In this document: one piece after another, positions 8,706-16,903 of the stretch | How the letters are laid out: each line of letters starts with the position of its first letter | Numbering within the stretch: position 1 is the first letter of the stretch | DNA from: Fimbriimonadaceae bacterium | Lineage (GTDB): Bacteria; Armatimonadota; UBA10988 | Length of the DNA: 64,000 bases | Assembly (NCBI GenBank): GCA_020850355.1 | Contig: JADZEX010000018.1 | Location: 149,127-213,126 of the forward strand | Reading direction: 5' to 3' | Notes under the pieces: model-generated | Database searches by the model: none | The model's input: only the letters and a program-made list of their open reading frames with translations | Told to the model about the DNA's origin: nothing | Made by a program: the position numbers and the translations under genes

Positions 8706-9440
8706 ATGGCGACGCAGGTTAGTTTCGGTCCGCGGTTCACCCCACGCAGCGCCCCGGTCACCTTCTGGCTGTTGGTGACCTTCGCGGCCCTCCTGCTGCT
8801 GCGCTTCGCCAGCAGCGCCGGGCCTGGCGGAGCGGCCCTGGACATGGCCCTGGCCTATCAGCCCGGCGCCTGGCTGCAGCGGCCCTGGACCTTGCTGACG
8901 TGGCCCTTGCTGAACTTCATGGGGCCCTTCTGGGCGCTCCTGGCGGGCTGGTTCTTCTGGTGGGTCGGCAGCGACCTGGAGCGCTGGTGGGGCTCGCGAA
9001 TCCACGGCGCCTTCCTGCTCGGGATCACCGTCACCACGGCGCTGGCGGTGAGTCTCGGCGCGGCGCTGCTGCCGCAGGCGACGGTCAACCTGCTGGGCGC
9101 CCTGCCGCTGGGTGAGGCGTTGCTCTGTGTCTGGGGCCTCCGCAACCCGCGGGCGACGGTGATCCTGCTGATCGTGCCGGTCACCGGCACGGTGCTGGTG
9201 GCGCTGGCCGTGGCGACGGTCTGGTTCGCCTACGGCGTGGTCGGCGGGTTCTTCGCCTGCCTCGGCAGTTGCGGCGTGGCGGCGCTCTACTGGTGGCGCG
9301 GCGAACGGCTGCACGCGCTGCTGCGGCGGCTGCCACCGGATCCGGCCAAACGCACGGCGCGGCGGCGTGACCAGCGGTTCGAGCAGATCATGAAGCAGTC
9401 CGGGCTGCGGCTGGTCGACGACGAGGACGAGCGGCGCTGA
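8706..9440 (+). CDS. Rhomboid-like membrane protein without catalytic residues
   Basis: 244 residues. GGAGG seven bases upstream supports this ATG over the earlier in-frame one. Five or six hydrophobic helices (for example FWLLVTFAALLLLRFA and FLLGITVTTALAVSLGAALL), a rhomboid-like L1 segment (SDLERWWGSRIHG) and an Arg-rich cytoplasmic tail that resembles those of rhomboid-family proteins. Where a rhomboid protease has GxSG this reads LGALPLGEALL, and no His is present in the last helix, so it should not be a protease. Derlin/iRhom-like roles in binding membrane substrates are known for the superfamily; the role here is inference. Divergent from sppA. Confidence 0.7.
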   Translation: MATQVSFGPRFTPRSAPVTFWLLVTFAALLLLRFASSAGPGGAALDMALAYQPGAWLQRPWTLLTWPLLNFMGPFWALLAGWFFWWVGSDLERWWGSRIHGAFLLGITVTTALAVSLGAALLPQATVNLLGALPLGEALLCVWGLRNPRATVILLIVPVTGTVLVALAVATVWFAYGVVGGFFACLGSCGVAALYWWRGERLHALLRRLPPDPAKRTARRRDQRFEQIMKQSGLRLVDDEDERR

Positions 9441-9441
9441 G

Positions 9442-10866
9442 TTAGGCTTCGATCTCTTCGACCCGCACCAGGTTGGTGGTCCCGCTGCGGCCGAACGGGA
9501 CCCCGGCGATCAGCACCACCTTGTCCCCGGGCTGGACCATCCCGGCCGCCCGCAGGTGTTCGTTGGCGACGCTGGTGAGGCGGTCGCTGTCGGCCGGGTC
9601 GGGACAGGTCAACGGCTCCAGCCCCCAACTGAGGGTGAGCTGCCGAGCGACCTTGCGGAAGGGGGTCAGGGCGACGACCCGCGCCGCGGGCCGATGCCGG
9701 GCCAGCCGCCGCGCGGTGGCGCCGGTCCAGGTGAAGCTGGCGACCACCGCCGCCGGCAGGATCTGCGCCAGCCGACAGGCGCTGTGGCTGACCGCCGCGC
9801 CGATGCTGGGGCTCTCCTGAGCCTCGAACTGGAATAACCGCTGGCGGTACCGCGCGCTGGGCTCGACCTCGGCGGCGACCTGGGCCATCATCCGCACGGC
9901 GGCGACCGGGTACGCGCCGATAGCGGTCTCGCCCGACAGCATCACGGCGTCGGCGCCGTCGAAAATGGCGTTGGCGACATCGGAGACTTCGGCGCGGGTC
10001 GGCCGCGGGTGCTGGATCATCGACTCCAGCATCTGGGTCGCCACGACGACCGGCTTGCCGGCGGCGAGGCAGGCGTCGACCAGCCGCTTCTGCACCACCG
10101 GCACCGCGGCCGGTGGCAGCTCGACGCCGAGGTCACCGCGGGCGACCATCAGGCCATCGGCCACCGCCAGCAGCTCGGCGCCGCGCTCGACCGCGCTGGG
10201 CTTTTCGATCTTCGCCATCAACAGGGCGGGCGAGCCAAGGCGCTGCAGCTCAGCGCGGCAGGCTTGCAGATCGTCGACTCTCCGGACGAACGACAAGGCC
10301 ACCCAGTCGACGCCGAGCTCGACCCCCACCGCCAGGTCGGCCAGGTCCTTGGCGCTGAGCGCCGGCACGCTGAGGTCGCTGCCGGGGACATTGATCCCCT
10401 TGTGGTTGCCCAGCGGCCCGCCGTGGACCACCTCGCAGACCAGCGCCGCGGACTCGCGGGCCGTTACCCGCAGCTCCAGCAGCCCGTCGGCCAGGAGCAG
10501 CGACTCGCCGGCTGCGACCTCGTCGATCAGCTCGGGCAGGGTCACGCCGACGCGGCTGGCGTCGCCGGGGGCGGTGTCACGGGTGAGTCGGATGGTGGCC
10601 CCGGGACGCAGCTCGACGGGCGGGGCCGCCAACGTCGCGGTGCGGATCTTGGGGCCCTGCAGGTCCTGTAAGAGTCCGAGCGGCCGCCCGGCGCGCTGCT
10701 CGGCGGCCCGCACGGCGGCGGCGCGGGTGCGGTGTTCGGCGGCGGTGCCATGGCTGAAGTTCAGCCGGAAGACGTCGACGCCGGCGGCAACCAGCTCGTC
10801 GAGGCGGCCGGGCGGGTCGGTGGCAGGGCCGAGGGTGGCGACGATCTTGGTCCGGCGGTGGTCCAC
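9442..10866 (-). CDS. pyk: Pyruvate kinase
   Basis: 474 residues from GTG at 10866, preceded by AAAGG. This gives the usual start xxRRTKIVATLGPAT; an ATG 66 bases earlier adds a non-conserved Arg-rich extension. Converts phosphoenolpyruvate and ADP to pyruvate and ATP, the last step of glycolysis. Seen: N-terminal barrel segment VFRLNFSHG, LQDLQGPKIRT, substrate-binding MAKIEKPSAVE, the signature VMVARGDLGVELP, TQMLESMI and SGETAIGAYP. The C-terminal allosteric domain is present. It is convergent with the rhomboid-like gene (one base between the stops) and divergent from the DUF423 gene. Confidence 0.96.
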   Translation of the reverse strand: MDHRRTKIVATLGPATDPPGRLDELVAAGVDVFRLNFSHGTAAEHRTRAAAVRAAEQRAGRPLGLLQDLQGPKIRTATLAAPPVELRPGATIRLTRDTAPGDASRVGVTLPELIDEVAAGESLLLADGLLELRVTARESAALVCEVVHGGPLGNHKGINVPGSDLSVPALSAKDLADLAVGVELGVDWVALSFVRRVDDLQACRAELQRLGSPALLMAKIEKPSAVERGAELLAVADGLMVARGDLGVELPPAAVPVVQKRLVDACLAAGKPVVVATQMLESMIQHPRPTRAEVSDVANAIFDGADAVMLSGETAIGAYPVAAVRMMAQVAAEVEPSARYRQRLFQFEAQESPSIGAAVSHSACRLAQILPAAVVASFTWTGATARRLARHRPAARVVALTPFRKVARQLTLSWGLEPLTCPDPADSDRLTSVANEHLRAAGMVQPGDKVVLIAGVPFGRSGTTNLVRVEEIEA

Positions 10867-10951
10867 AGCGACGACCTTTCTGGTGCGCGGCCAGGCGCGG
10901 CGGCCGTTGCCGCCAAGGGCTCCGCCGGGCATTGTACCTGAGGAGGACCTG

Positions 10952-11308
10952 ATGCAACGCAGTTGGCAGAGCGCCGGGGCGCTGCTGGCCGGGCTGGCGG
11001 TGCTGCTGGGCGCGTTCGGGGCCCACGGGCTGCGGGACCACCTGACGCCGGAGCGGCTGGCGGTCTACGAGGTCGCGGTGAGGTACCAGATGTACCACGC
11101 CCTGGGGATTCTGCTGGCGGTGGCCCTGCTGCGCCAACCGGGCCGCGCGGCGGGCTGGTTCGCGGCGGGGATCGCGTTGTTCAGCGGCAGCCTCTACGCC
11201 CTGGCCGCCAGCGGCGTCGGCCCGTTGGGGGCGATCACGCCGTGCGGCGGGGTCTGCTTCGTGGTCGGCTGGTGGCGCCTGGCCAGCAGCGCGCGGCGAT
11301 CCGATTGA
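10952..11308 (+). CDS. DUF423 family small membrane protein
   Basis: 118 residues with four hydrophobic helices. The start has a strong GAGGAGG site. The family hallmark is seen: GALLAGLAVLLGAFGAHGL at the N-terminus, YQMYHALGILL, SGSLYALAASG and ITPCGGVCFVVGW. DUF423 proteins (E. coli YgdD) are inner-membrane proteins of unknown function. Divergent from pyk with 85 bases between. The stop codon overlaps the -35 element of the next gene's promoter. Confidence 0.9.
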   Translation: MQRSWQSAGALLAGLAVLLGAFGAHGLRDHLTPERLAVYEVAVRYQMYHALGILLAVALLRQPGRAAGWFAAGIALFSGSLYALAASGVGPLGAITPCGGVCFVVGWWRLASSARRSD

Positions 11309-11332
11309 CGGGCCGTGGGGGCGTGCTAGACT
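11305..11332 (+). promoter_or_regulatory. Sigma-70-type promoter of the GNAT gene
   Basis: TTGACG, 16-base spacer, TAGACT. The -35 hexamer contains the TGA stop of the DUF423 gene, so the GNAT-murJ unit can be transcribed separately. Confidence 0.7.
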
Positions 11333-11355
11333 CGCAGCCGAGGTCGCCCAACCCG

Positions 11356-12510
11356 ATGATGCTCTACCGCCGCCGCCGCCCCGACGAGACCGCGGCGGTG
11401 CTCGACCTGGTGGCCCACGTCTTCGACGACAACCCCTTCGCCCGGGACTCGCAGGTGCGCGCCGACGTGGCGGTCGAGCCAGACTTCGGCCCTGCCAGCT
11501 CGTTGGTCGCCGTCGACACGCTCGGACGCCTGCGGGGGCATCTGGCGCACAAGCCGTTGGGCGTCACGCTGGCTGGCAAGCGCTTGCCGGTGGGACGGTT
11601 CGGCTCGGTCTGCGTCCACCCTGACGAACGCCGCCGCGGGATCGGGGCGCGGCTGTTGCAACTGGCCGAACTGGCCTGTGGGGAGGTCGCGGCGTACATC
11701 CTCAACCCCGCGCAAGACGCCTACGTGCAGCGCTTCTACGAGGCGCAGGGCTACGTGGCCGCCAGCCGCACGCGGTCGCAGGTGCAGCTCGACCCGGTCC
11801 GCCTGAGCGCCCTGCCGGCGCCGCCGACGCGGGCCGCCACGGCGGCCGACCAGGCCGCCCTGGAACAGCTCTACGAGCGCCACTACGGGCCGCAAGCGGG
11901 GAGTGTCCGGCGCGCCGCGAGCTGGTGGCAGGCGCGGCTGGCGGGCCGCCGGCTGCTCTGGTCGCCGCCGCTGCGGTGGGAAGTCTGCGACGGGCCGCAG
12001 GGCCCGCTGGCCTACGCCGTGCGCTGCGATGGCGACCAGCAGCAGGTCTGGGAGTGGGCAGCCGCCCCGGCGGCCCCGGAGGCGGCGCTGGCGGTGCTGG
12101 CGGGGATTACCTGGAACGCGCCAGACCCCGTGCTGCACATCGCGCCGGACGATCCGCTGTGGGCGCTGGCCGCGCCGCTGGTGACGGCGGACATTACCCC
12201 GCCGCCGGACCCGGTGATGCTGAAGGCGGCCCGGCTGGAGCTGCTGCGGCCGTTGCTGCAAGGCATCCTCCACGCCGCAGGCGCCGAGTTGGACGGCGAC
12301 GCGGCCGGCGCCACGGTCCGCGGCGAGGGCGTGGTCTTGCGGCTGAGCTGGTCGCACCTGCTGGCGTTGGTCTATGATGGGCGGCCCTTGGAGCGCTGGG
12401 TCGCGGCCGGCTTGGTCGGTTGCCAGCCCGCCGGCAGCGCGGCGCTGGCAGTGGCGGCCGGCTGGTTGCCACTCCGCGCCAGCACCCGGAGGGCGACCGA
12501 TGCCTGGTGA
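11356..12510 (+). CDS. GNAT family N-acetyltransferase (two-domain)
   Basis: 384 residues. The N-terminal half is a GNAT fold with the acetyl-CoA-binding motif VHPDERRRGIGARLL (the R/Q-x-x-G-x-G/A loop) and YILNPAQDAYVQRFYEAQGY, typical of the last strand and helix. The second half (about 155-384) keeps GNAT-like length but I see no clear second CoA motif. Architecture resembles Eis-like enhanced-survival acetyltransferases, which modify amines; the substrate is unknown. The TTGACG/TAGACT promoter lies 24 bases upstream. A second ATG follows directly; no strong Shine-Dalgarno separates them. It overlaps murJ by 11 bases. Confidence 0.8.
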   Translation: MMLYRRRRPDETAAVLDLVAHVFDDNPFARDSQVRADVAVEPDFGPASSLVAVDTLGRLRGHLAHKPLGVTLAGKRLPVGRFGSVCVHPDERRRGIGARLLQLAELACGEVAAYILNPAQDAYVQRFYEAQGYVAASRTRSQVQLDPVRLSALPAPPTRAATAADQAALEQLYERHYGPQAGSVRRAASWWQARLAGRRLLWSPPLRWEVCDGPQGPLAYAVRCDGDQQQVWEWAAAPAAPEAALAVLAGITWNAPDPVLHIAPDDPLWALAAPLVTADITPPPDPVMLKAARLELLRPLLQGILHAAGAELDGDAAGATVRGEGVVLRLSWSHLLALVYDGRPLERWVAAGLVGCQPAGSAALAVAAGWLPLRASTRRATDAW

Positions 12511-14113
12511 GTCCAGCGCCAGCCGCACCAGCCGGGCCGTACTCTGGGCGGCCGTGGTGACGATCACCGGGATCTTTGGCAGCCGGCTGTTGGGGCTGGT
12601 CCGGGTGATGGTGCAGTCGAGCGCGTTCGGCGCTGAGAACGCCGGGATCCTACGGGCCGCCTTCGACATTCCCGATTTGCTGTTCTACATCGTCGCCGGC
12701 GGGGCGCTGCGCTCGGGGTTCGTGCCGATCTTCACGGAGCTGCTGACGCTCGGCCGTGACGATCCGGCGAAGCGGGCGCAGGCCTGGAAGCTGTTCAGCA
12801 CGCTGGTCAGCCTGGTGGCGCTGGCCAGCGCCGGGCTGGTGCTGCTGGGCTGTCTCGGCGCACGGCCGCTGGCGCAACTGGTCAGCGGCGGCTGGTCCGA
12901 CCGCGGGTTCAGTGAGGACTCCATCGAGCAGGTCATCTGGCTGACCCGGATTCTGCTCCCAGCGCAGATCTTCTTGCTGGTCGGCGGGGTCTTCAGCGGC
13001 ACGCTGGACTCGCTGAAGCGGTTCAGCGTGACGGCGGCCGTGCCGAACTTCTACAACCTCTGCATCATCGGCGCGATGCTCTGGCTCGGTGAGCGGCACG
13101 GCATCGCCTCGGCGGCCTACGGCACGGTCTGCGGCGCGCTGCTGGGGCACCTCGTCTGGCAGGCCTGGGCGCTCTGGCGGACCCGCGCCGAGAGCGGCTG
13201 CAGTTACCGCCCGAGCCTCAACCTGGGCGACCCGACGGTCCGGCGGGTGATCCGCATCGCCGCGCCAATCGTGCTGGGGCTGTGCGTCGCCGAGATCAAC
13301 CTGAAGGTCAGCACCTGGGTGATGGCGATCTTCGGCGAGGCCGCGCGCAACCACTTCGACAACGCCTCGCGCGTGGCCCGGCTGCCCGACGGCATCTTCG
13401 GCGCCGGCTTTGGGATTGCGCTGTTCCCTTTCCTCAGCGAAATGGCCGCGCTCGGCAAGACCGGTGAGTTTCGGCGGCAGGCCGAGCAGATCCTGCGGCT
13501 GGCGACGATCTGCACGCTGCCCAGCGTGGCGCTGTTCTGTGCCGCCGCGGCGCCGCTGATCGACCTGCTGTTCGGCCGCGGGCGGTTCACACCGACCGAT
13601 GTGCAGGCCTGTGCGCAGTTGCTGCCGCTGTTCGCCCTGGGGATCGTGCCGATCACCTTGCAGGTGGTCCTGACGCGCGCCTTCTACGCGCAGCAGGACA
13701 GCCGCACGCCGGTCAAGGTCGGCGCGGCGGCGGTGCTGCTGGGGGTGGTCGCCAATGTCGCCCTGGCGCGGGTGCTCGACCGTTACGGCCCGCCGCTGGC
13801 GCTGGCGCTGACTTCGACGGCCAACGTCGCCGGGCTGCTCTGGTTGTTCGGCCGGCGCTTCGGCTACGACGACGCGCCGCGGCTGTGGAGCGTGCTGTGG
13901 CGCGGCGCGCTGGCCGCGGTCGGGGCCGGCCTGGCGACCTGGGGCGGGCTGCAGGCGCTGGAGCTCGGCCGGGCGGCGGCGACCGCGCTGGCGACGGTGG
14001 TCTGCCTGGGCACTTACGCGGTGCTGTTGCACCTGCTGCGGGTGCCCGAACTGCGCGAGGCGCTGGCGCTGCTGCGGCGGCGCGGCCGGCGGGGGAGCGC
14101 CCCGACAAAGTGA
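12500..14113 (+). CDS. murJ: Lipid II flippase MurJ
   Basis: 537 residues, about 14 predicted transmembrane helices. Flips lipid II across the inner membrane for peptidoglycan synthesis. Seen: GSRLLGLVRVMVQSSAFG, FDIPDLLFYIVAGGALRSG, the conserved FVPIFTELL, ASRVARLPDGIFGAGFGIALFP and LTRAFYAQQDSRTPVKVG, all typical MVF-family signatures. GGAGG precedes the start, which lies inside the end of the GNAT gene, indicating translational coupling. Convergent with the HU gene, with a shared GC-rich terminator between them. Confidence 0.95.
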   Translation: MPGESSASRTSRAVLWAAVVTITGIFGSRLLGLVRVMVQSSAFGAENAGILRAAFDIPDLLFYIVAGGALRSGFVPIFTELLTLGRDDPAKRAQAWKLFSTLVSLVALASAGLVLLGCLGARPLAQLVSGGWSDRGFSEDSIEQVIWLTRILLPAQIFLLVGGVFSGTLDSLKRFSVTAAVPNFYNLCIIGAMLWLGERHGIASAAYGTVCGALLGHLVWQAWALWRTRAESGCSYRPSLNLGDPTVRRVIRIAAPIVLGLCVAEINLKVSTWVMAIFGEAARNHFDNASRVARLPDGIFGAGFGIALFPFLSEMAALGKTGEFRRQAEQILRLATICTLPSVALFCAAAAPLIDLLFGRGRFTPTDVQACAQLLPLFALGIVPITLQVVLTRAFYAQQDSRTPVKVGAAAVLLGVVANVALARVLDRYGPPLALALTSTANVAGLLWLFGRRFGYDDAPRLWSVLWRGALAAVGAGLATWGGLQALELGRAAATALATVVCLGTYAVLLHLLRVPELREALALLRRRGRRGSAPTK

Positions 14114-14114
14114 A

Positions 14115-14141
14115 AAGCCGCCGGCGCGGGGCCGGCGGCTT
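14115..14141 (-). terminator. Intrinsic terminator between murJ and the HU gene
   Basis: Perfect 11-bp stem AAGCCGCCGGC / GCCGGCGGCTT with a 5-base loop. On the minus strand it is followed by TTCACTTTG, giving a U-rich tail for the HU transcript. On the plus strand GCCTCC follows, so it is a weaker stop for murJ. Confidence 0.8.
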
Positions 14142-14168
14142 GCCTCCTAGCGATGCCGATCTCAGAAC

Positions 14169-14453
14169 TCAGATGGCGTCCTTGAGTTCCTTGCCGGGCT
14201 TGAAAGCCGGGGACTTGCTGGCCGGGATGTTCATCGGCTTCTGGGTCCGCGGGTTGACACCCTTGCGCTCGGCGCGCTCGCGCACCTCGAACGTCCCGAA
14301 GCCGATCAGGCGAACCTTCTTGCCGGCCTTCAGGGCGCTCACGATCTCGTCGAGCAGGGCGTCGACCACGGCGGCGGTCTGCGCCTGGCTGAGATTGGCG
14401 CTCTTCGCGACGGCGCTCACCAGGTCTTTCTTGCTGACACTGTCTGCGGCCAC
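14169..14453 (-). CDS. HU family DNA-binding protein
   Basis: 94 residues, standard HU/IHF size. Bends and compacts DNA as a dimer. KKDLVSAVAKSANLSQAQ, GKKVRLIGFGTFEVRERAERKGVNPRTQKPMNI-type core and the PAFKPGKELKDAI end are all typical of HU; the beta-arm carries RKGVNPRTQKPMNIP. GTG start with a perfect AAGGAGGT site. Monocistronic: strong promoter upstream (14515-14543) and terminator downstream (14115-14141), consistent with an abundant protein. Confidence 0.96.
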   Translation of the reverse strand: MAADSVSKKDLVSAVAKSANLSQAQTAAVVDALLDEIVSALKAGKKVRLIGFGTFEVRERAERKGVNPRTQKPMNIPASKSPAFKPGKELKDAI

Positions 14454-14514
14454 GTAGGCACCTCCTTAGAGAGTAACGAACCATTCTACGGCAGGGGCCC
14501 ATTGGGCCGCGGCG

Positions 14515-14543
14515 ACTATAGCACCCCGGTTTGGGGGTGTCAA
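14515..14543 (-). promoter_or_regulatory. Strong promoter of the HU gene with a palindromic spacer
   Basis: TTGACA (14543-14538), 17-base spacer, TATAGT (14520-14515). The spacer, with the last bases of the -35, forms an inverted repeat CACCCC/GGGGTG centred between the two hexamers, a place where a repressor or activator could bind. Confidence 0.85.
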
Positions 14544-14623
14544 GCGTCGCACGCTGCCGCGATCTCGCCCCACAAGCCGCTTTGCGCCGGGCCGCCGGAT
14601 TCCTCCCGCCGGTTCCGGATTTC

Positions 14624-14652
14624 TTGAGCGGACCGCCCAGCCGTGGCAAAAT
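14624..14652 (+). promoter_or_regulatory. Possible promoter of the mscS-like gene
   Basis: TTGAGC, 17-base spacer, CAAAAT, ending 26 bases before the chosen GTG start. Each hexamer matches consensus at four of six positions. Confidence 0.45.
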
Positions 14653-14678
14653 GCCGCCGGAGCGACAGGAGTTGCGCC

Positions 14679-16511
14679 GTGACCGGACCGGGCCGAGCGC
14701 TCTGGATTCTGCTGGCAGTGGTCGCCGGCCAACCCACCCGAAGTGCCGCCGATCCGCTGCTGGAGCGGACTCAGCCACCGCCAGGCGGGTCGCTGCCGAG
14801 CGCTGCCGGGGCGTTGCCCGGGGATGCCCCGGCAGCCACCGTCGCCGACTCGCCGGCCAGCGCCCGGCCGCCCGCCGCGCCAGGGCCGGCCACCGCTCCT
14901 GCCGCGCTCCCCGCCTGGGGCGCCGTGGCGGCAGATGAACCGAGGCTGAATGCGGCCTGGCCAGCGAGTTGGTGGCAGCGCCAGCCGAGCCTGACGACGG
15001 CCACGCGCCGCCTCTGGACCGACGGCGAGCTGGCCCGCTGGGTGGCCCGGCTGGCGGCCTCGGACGACCCGCTCGGGGCGGCCCTGGCCTGGGGCCTGCT
15101 GGCGGCGTTGCTGCTGGGGGCCCTGGTGCAGTGGACGGTGCAGCGCGGCTGGCCGCTGGCCGCGGGCGAGATGCTGCGGCAACGGGTTGCCGTGGCGCTG
15201 GCTGCCAGTGCCCGCCGTCACAGCGGCGCCGCGGCCGGGCTGCTGGCGTTGGCCTGGGCGGTGCAGCCCGGGGAGCTGCTGCCGGCCAGCAGCCGGGCCC
15301 CGTTGGTGGTGGTCGAGGCCTGCTTCGGCTGGTTGGCGGTGCGCTGGCTGTTGCAGGCCGGATTATCGCCCGGCCCGCCCGCCGCGCCGCTGCTAGGCTG
15401 CGCCCCGCACCTGGCCCGGCCGCTGGCTCGGCGAGCCAGCCTGCTGCTGGCGGTGCTGCTGGGCGCAGCGCTAGTGCAGCGGCTGCAGCAGCCGTTGGAG
15501 ATCCCGGCGGACCTGGTCTGGAGCCTGCGGGCGGCCGCCGGGACGCTGGTGCTGGGGATCTGGTGGAGCCTCGACCGCCTGCTGGCGCCGGACTGGCCGG
15601 CCGGTCTGACCGCCTGGCGACGGCTGCCGCGGTGGCTCTTGCTGTTGGCGCTGCTGGCCGAGGCGGCGGGCTGGCGGCCGCTGGCGGCGCAGCTCCTGCT
15701 GGCCCCCCTCGGCGGGCTGCTCTGGCTGCCGCTGCTCGGGTTGCTGCGCCGGCTGGGTGAAGAGGTCCTGGATCAGCTCGACCGCGGGGTCGCCGGGTGG
15801 GCGCAGGCCTGGCGCAGCGGGCTGGGCGTGGCCGCCGACCAGCGCTGGCCGGGCAGTTCGTGGCTGCACCTGGCGCTGCAGGTCAGCCTCTGGCTGGGCG
15901 GCGGCCTGGGGTTCCTGCGGCTGCTGCTGCCGAGCCCGGCCTACCAGTCCGTGCTGACGCGCGCCGAGGCCGGCTGGCGGGTCGGCAACCTGCCGCTGGC
16001 ACCGCTCAAGCTGGCGCTCGGGCTGCTGGTGCTGGCGCTGCTGCTGGCCGCGGCGGGCTGGCTACGGGCGTTCCTGGAGCAGCGCTGGCGAGCCCACGGC
16101 CGCTGGGACGCCGCCGCGTTGGAGGCCGCCCTGACGGTCAGCTCGCACGCCGCGCAACTGGTCGCGGTAACCATTGCGCTGGCGGTCGCCGGGCTCGACT
16201 TGACCAAGCTCACGGTGGTCGTCGGCGCCTTGTCGGTGGGGCTCGGGTTCGGGCTGCAGAACATCGTCAACAACTTGATGGCCGGGCTGATTCTGCTGTT
16301 CGAGCGGCGCATTCGAATCGGCGATCGGATCAAGGTCGGCGACGCCGAGGGCGTCGTTGCGGCGTTGGCGGTGCGCTCGACCGAGCTGCGGCTGGCCGAC
16401 GGCACGCGGGTGATCCTGCCGAACTCCGATCTGATCACCAAGCCGGTGTTGAACTACGGCGAGCCCCCGGCGGAGCCGGCCGGGGAGGCTCTGGAAGAGG
16501 GGGGAGAGTGA
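14679..16511 (+). CDS. MscS-family mechanosensitive channel, large N-terminal membrane region
   Basis: 610 residues from GTG at 14679 (AGGAG eight bases upstream); an in-frame GTG at 14643 has no such site. An N-terminal signal/hydrophobic segment precedes a Pro/Ala-rich linker and about eight hydrophobic helices, then the MscS pore helix and beta domain: VVGALSVGLGFGLQNIVNN, FERRIRIGDRIKVGDAEGVV and GTRVILPNSDLITKPVLNY. The protein stops about 15 residues after the beta domain and lacks the C-terminal alpha/beta cage of E. coli MscS. Releases solutes on hypo-osmotic shock. Its last bases overlap the 3' end of rnpB on the other strand. Confidence 0.88.
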   Translation: MTGPGRALWILLAVVAGQPTRSAADPLLERTQPPPGGSLPSAAGALPGDAPAATVADSPASARPPAAPGPATAPAALPAWGAVAADEPRLNAAWPASWWQRQPSLTTATRRLWTDGELARWVARLAASDDPLGAALAWGLLAALLLGALVQWTVQRGWPLAAGEMLRQRVAVALAASARRHSGAAAGLLALAWAVQPGELLPASSRAPLVVVEACFGWLAVRWLLQAGLSPGPPAAPLLGCAPHLARPLARRASLLLAVLLGAALVQRLQQPLEIPADLVWSLRAAAGTLVLGIWWSLDRLLAPDWPAGLTAWRRLPRWLLLLALLAEAAGWRPLAAQLLLAPLGGLLWLPLLGLLRRLGEEVLDQLDRGVAGWAQAWRSGLGVAADQRWPGSSWLHLALQVSLWLGGGLGFLRLLLPSPAYQSVLTRAEAGWRVGNLPLAPLKLALGLLVLALLLAAAGWLRAFLEQRWRAHGRWDAAALEAALTVSSHAAQLVAVTIALAVAGLDLTKLTVVVGALSVGLGFGLQNIVNNLMAGLILLFERRIRIGDRIKVGDAEGVVAALAVRSTELRLADGTRVILPNSDLITKPVLNYGEPPAEPAGEALEEGGE

Positions 16512-16847
16512 GCCTGTAAGCCGGTTTCTGTCGCAGACGGTCATCTCTCTGCGACGGCCGTTGCCGGCCGCCTGATGCACCCTACCCGTGGGATCGGCGG
16601 GCCGCGTCAACTCCCACTGCTTGGGCTTGCTCCGGGCGGGGTTTGCCGAGCACGGCCGGTCACCCGGCCGCCTGGTGGGCTCTTACCCCACCGTTTCACC
16701 CTGACCGCGGCGAACCGCGGCGGTCTGTTCTCTGTGGCACTGGCCGTCAGGTCGCCCTGCCTGGAAGTTATCCAGCGCCCTGCCCTGTGGAGACCGGACT
16801 TTCCTCACCCGGCTTGCGCCGGGCGCGACCGTCCAGCTCACTCTCCC
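16502..16847 (-). ncRNA. rnpB: RNase P RNA, bacterial type A
   Basis: Read on the minus strand it contains the universal blocks: GAGGAAAGTCCGG (16806-16794), AGGGTGAAACGGTG, GGTAAGAGCCCACC (binding loop for the tRNA CCA end), GGTAGGGTGCATC, and ACAGAAACCGGCTTA (16531-16517). The ends pair as a perfect 12-bp helix P1 (GGGAGAGTGAGC at 16847-16836 with GCTCACTCTCCC at 16513-16502), which defines the boundaries; length is about 346 nt. It processes the 5' ends of tRNA precursors. The extended -10 element at 16862-16854 ends seven bases before the predicted first nucleotide. The 3' end overlaps the mscS-like stop codon. Confidence 0.96.
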
Positions 16848-16853
16848 GGCCCC

Positions 16854-16862
16854 ATCATACCA
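16854..16862 (-). promoter_or_regulatory. Extended -10 promoter of rnpB
   Basis: TGGTATGAT on the minus strand (TGn plus TATGAT). No good -35 is visible. The spacing puts the start of transcription at 16847, which agrees with the P1 helix of the RNA. Confidence 0.7.
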
Positions 16863-16868
16863 CGCCGG

Positions 16869-16897
16869 TTGCCGCTGACCGGTCGCCGTGCTACCGT
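16869..16897 (+). promoter_or_regulatory. Putative leaderless promoter of the GH106-like gene
   Basis: TTGCCG, 17-base spacer, TACCGT, then exactly six bases to ATG, so transcription would begin at the start codon. No Shine-Dalgarno is seen. Confidence 0.45.
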
Positions 16898-16903
16898 CGG
16901 CGC

